From Novosphingobium sp. RL4 (GTDB taxonomy: Bacteria > Pseudomonadota > Alphaproteobacteria > Sphingomonadales > Sphingomonadaceae): 64,000 nucleotides of DNA. Below the pieces are notes generated by a model. The model saw only the letters and a program-made list of their open reading frames with translations. It had not been told where the DNA came from and did not search any database. Where the stretch lies: the NCBI RefSeq assembly GCF_035658495.1, contig NZ_CP141944.1, positions 2,320,001-2,384,000 of the forward strand, in the 5' to 3' direction. Below, in pieces: positions 61,897 through 64,000 of this stretch. The position numbers were made by a program, and so were the translations under genes. How positions within the stretch are numbered: position 1 is the stretch's first letter; every line of letters begins with the position of its first letter.

Positions 61897-62858
61897 CAGT
61901 TCGAATTCCGGCTTGCGTGAAAGATATGGGCAGCGGATGCAAGATCCTGCACCGCATGGCCGAGCGACTTGTAAACGGTGATTTCGTCGGCACTGCGCCG
62001 ACCGGGGGCGCGCCCAAGCAGCACTTCACCGATTTCGGCAACGATGTGATCGTCACTCACGACGCCCTCCGCCCTGGCCACCAGGAATTCCGCTGCCGCA
62101 TCGAGCGCGGAGGCCTTGCTGTCGGCGATGAAGCGGGCGGCCAGAACCAGATCATTGTCGACCTCGACCGGGCCCGGGCCGCTTGATCCCACGATATTGA
62201 CATGCGTTCCTGCGCGCACCCATTCGCCGAGCAGGATCGGCTGCCGGGCGCCGGTCAGCGTGCAGATCACATCTGCTTCGGCCGCTGCGGTCCTGGCATC
62301 GAAAGCCACTTCCACCGGCAGGCGCCCGCTCCAGGCATCGACGACGGCCTGCGCTTTCGCGGCATCGCGGCCCCAGATGAGAATGCGTTCGAAACGACGC
62401 ACCAGCGGCAGCGCCTCAAGGTGGGAATGGACCTGACCGCCGGTGCCCATCAGCAACAGCACTTTCGCATCCTCACGCGCCAACGCGTCCGTGCCGACGG
62501 CCGTTGCTGCAGCGGTGCGGATATGCGTGATCTCCTCGGCATCGGCGACGCAGACCGGGCGCCCCTCCACCGGCTCGAACAGGGTCACGACGCCGCGATG
62601 GCGGCGTACGCCGGGGTTGTCCGGCTCGGCGAAGACGCTGATGAGCTTTGCCCCGAACATGCCCTGATCGGAGAGCGCCCCGGGCATCAGGCCGAAAGTC
62701 CGGCCCTCTCCCATGTGGATCATCGTTCGCAGCAACTGGCGCGTCTCACCGCGCGAAAGCGCTTTCATCGCTTCCCGCACGACTTCGATGCAAGAAGGGT
62801 AGCCGAGCAGGGCGCGCACGTCCTCTGCATCGAAGATCGACAGTTCGCTCCGTTTCAT
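61896..62858 (-). CDS. Ornithine cyclodeaminase/mu-crystallin family enzyme
   Basis: A 320-residue NAD(P)-dependent enzyme. Lys71 in GAKLIS, Arg114 in THIRTAAA and Asp234 in PVEVDND are the catalytic set of the family; the Rossmann fold is marked by GTGGQVHSH (138-146). Members catalyse ornithine cyclodeamination, alanine dehydrogenation or reduction of cyclic imino acids such as pyrroline-2-carboxylate, and these cannot be told apart here. It is the first gene of the minus-strand operon with the amidohydrolase and is divergent from an Lrp/AsnC regulator across 144 bases. Confidence 0.92.
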   Translation of the reverse strand: MKRSELSIFDAEDVRALLGYPSCIEVVREAMKALSRGETRQLLRTMIHMGEGRTFGLMPGALSDQGMFGAKLISVFAEPDNPGVRRHRGVVTLFEPVEGRPVCVADAEEITHIRTAAATAVGTDALAREDAKVLLLMGTGGQVHSHLEALPLVRRFERILIWGRDAAKAQAVVDAWSGRLPVEVAFDARTAAAEADVICTLTGARQPILLGEWVRAGTHVNIVGSSGPGPVEVDNDLVLAARFIADSKASALDAAAEFLVARAEGVVSDDHIVAEIGEVLLGRAPGRRSADEITVYKSLGHAVQDLASAAHIFHASRNSN

Positions 62859-62940
62859 ATCCCTGATCCGTCCCTGTTGCCGGCTATCGGCTCCTCAAGC
62901 ATCACTGATAGCGCGCTGTGGCGAAATATCTCGACCTTTG

Positions 62941-62956
62941 TTGCGCTCATGCGCAA
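62941..62956. promoter_or_regulatory. Perfect palindrome in the Lrp-cyclodeaminase intergenic region
   Basis: TTGCGC (62941-62946) and GCGCAA (62951-62956) are exact inverted copies around TCAT, a 16-base site of the kind bound by Lrp/AsnC dimers. It lies about 47 bases upstream of the Lrp start codon and 82 upstream of the cyclodeaminase start, suiting autoregulation and control of the divergent operon. Confidence 0.55.
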
Positions 62957-63002
62957 TTGCGTGGCATGTTCAAACCAACAAACCAGAACAGGGAGCATAA
63001 TC

Positions 63003-63482
63003 TTGCCTGCCGAACTTGACCGGCTCGACATGAAGATCCTCGATCGCCTTCAGATCGACGCCTCCGAATCTTCCAGCGAGATCGCTGACCGCGTGGGGCT
63101 TTCCCAATCGCCCTGCTGGCGCCGCATGCAGCGGCTCAAGGAGGAGGGTTATGTGCGCCACACCGTGGCGATCCTCGACCGTGAAAAGTTCGGCGAAAGC
63201 ATGTTCATCTTCGCCCAGCTCAAGATGTCTCGCCTGTCGGACGACGACCGTGACCGGTTCGTCCACGCAGTGGAGGCAACACCGGAAATCCTCGAAGCCT
63301 ACACTCTGTTCGGTGAAATGGACGTGATGCTCAAAGTCCTGGCCCCCAACATCGCCTGGTACCAGAACTTCACGTTCCGCACCCTGCTCCGCCTGCCCGG
63401 TGTGGAGGACGTGCGCTCCACGGCAACGCTCTCGGAACTCAAGTGCACGCACCGGCTACCGCTGCCGTCGTTGCCGGGTTGA
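63003..63482 (+). CDS. Lrp/AsnC-family transcriptional regulator
   Basis: A 159-residue protein. The N-terminal helix-turn-helix (about 1-50, DMKILDRLQIDASESSSEIADRVGLSQSPCWRRM) is followed by the ligand-binding alpha/beta ferredoxin-like domain, with EILEAYTLFGEMDVMLKV near residue 100. Lrp-type proteins sense amino acids and control their uptake and breakdown. I use the TTG at 63003 because GGGAG lies 7 bases before it; an ATG at 62949 would add 18 residues and sit inside the palindrome. Divergent from the cyclodeaminase operon, it is the obvious local regulator of the island. Confidence 0.92.
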   Translation: MPAELDRLDMKILDRLQIDASESSSEIADRVGLSQSPCWRRMQRLKEEGYVRHTVAILDREKFGESMFIFAQLKMSRLSDDDRDRFVHAVEATPEILEAYTLFGEMDVMLKVLAPNIAWYQNFTFRTLLRLPGVEDVRSTATLSELKCTHRLPLPSLPG

Positions 63483-63573
63483 ATTCCCCACCAAGCATAT
63501 TTCATGCGCACGCCTGCCGGCAAGCGATGCTCTTTGCACATTTTCCTTCGGTACAGCCTGTTAGCCTCGTTTC

Positions 63574-64000
63574 ATGACATCGCTTCGCAACGCCCTGCTC
63601 GCCGCGCTTCTTTCCTCCACGCCGCTCGCCTCCGCCACGGCGGCCGAAGCGACCGATGGCCCCGCGCCGGAAATTTCAATCGCACTTGCGCCGGTTGCCG
63701 ATGAACAGGGCGCGCTTACACGTCTCGACGTGGCGATCCGCTTCGAAGCACCTCCACAAGGCGACGCGCTTGCTGCCATTGCAGTCACCGCCAATACCGT
63801 GGAGACTTCCGCGAGGAACCTGCAAGGTCTGGTCTTCTCCGATACCCGCGGCCTGATTCCGGTCGAAATGCATGACACGGCGCGGGACGGAGACAACCTC
63901 GAACGCTCGTGGAAAGCGCTGCGCCCGGTCGAAGGCGCGGTAACTGTCGCCTACCGCTTGCCTGTAGACCCGGCCCAGCCTGAAATGGCACGCCCGCAAT
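63574..64000 (+). CDS. Exported protein, 3' truncated by window end
   Basis: The first 142 residues of a secreted protein. A signal peptide (LLAALLSSTPLASATAAEA) is followed by beta-rich sequence with IALAPVADEQGALTRLDVAIRF and WKALRPVEGAVTVAYRL. The spacing vaguely resembles the beta-rich N-terminal domain of M61 aminopeptidases, but the diagnostic zinc motif would lie beyond the window. I do not assign a function. The ATG at 63574 is the first in frame; upstream are 91 bases after the Lrp stop, with TCATGCGCA at 63502-63510. Confidence 0.6.
   Translation, partial: MTSLRNALLAALLSSTPLASATAAEATDGPAPEISIALAPVADEQGALTRLDVAIRFEAPPQGDALAAIAVTANTVETSARNLQGLVFSDTRGLIPVEMHDTARDGDNLERSWKALRPVEGAVTVAYRLPVDPAQPEMARPQ

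Overview
The window is GC-rich, densely packed alphaproteobacterial DNA. Four large TonB-dependent receptors, a pyruvate dehydrogenase E1-beta with its own lipoyl domain, TrmFO and a FecI/FecR surface-signalling pair together suggest an oligotrophic sphingomonad (Sphingomonadales, Novosphingobium-like). This assignment is inferred from gene content, not from a marker gene. I see no rRNA, tRNA, CRISPR array, insertion sequence or phage gene; the window looks like ordinary chromosome.

Layout. 1-6.6 kb is housekeeping: the end of a DUF952 gene, a YhhN-like membrane protein, trmFO, an EF-hand protein, a squalene/phytoene-synthase-fold protein without the catalytic aspartate motifs, pdhA-pdhB and ftsB. 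6.7-13.4 kb (minus) is a complete five-gene drug or metabolite exporter: HlyD adaptor, double-NBD ATPase, two ABC-2 permeases and an outer-membrane factor. 13.5-17.7 kb carries an ABC-F protein coupled to a GreA/GreB-type factor, a strong terminator and a DEAD-box RNA helicase. 18.3-22.2 kb (plus) is a tightly packed operon of two glycosyltransferases, a polytopic membrane protein and a DUF2141 protein. 22.2-27.3 kb (minus) is a MarR-controlled AaeAXB-type efflux operon with its own outer-membrane lipoprotein.

27.4-33.6 kb holds gamma-glutamyltranspeptidase, an APC amino-acid permease, a PYROXD2-type FAD oxidoreductase and a secreted M20 peptidase. 33.8-47.3 kb is an outer-membrane uptake and phosphate-ester region: an AcpA-type phosphatase/phospholipase, two related TonB receptors (only the second has a signalling STN domain), the sigma factor/FecR pair downstream of that receptor, and a TonB receptor-PhoD operon on the other strand with a weak Pho-box-like sequence upstream.

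48-63.5 kb is the most distinctive part: three S10 serine carboxypeptidases, an exported (Tat signal) class V PLP enzyme, a TonB receptor, a class I/II aminotransferase, an APC permease, an exported amidohydrolase, an ornithine-cyclodeaminase-family enzyme and a divergent Lrp/AsnC regulator with a perfect palindrome in its promoter region. Taken together these read as a peptide/amino-acid scavenging island: outer-membrane import, periplasmic trimming, inner-membrane uptake, then transamination or reduction in the cytoplasm. The actual substrate cannot be read from the sequence.
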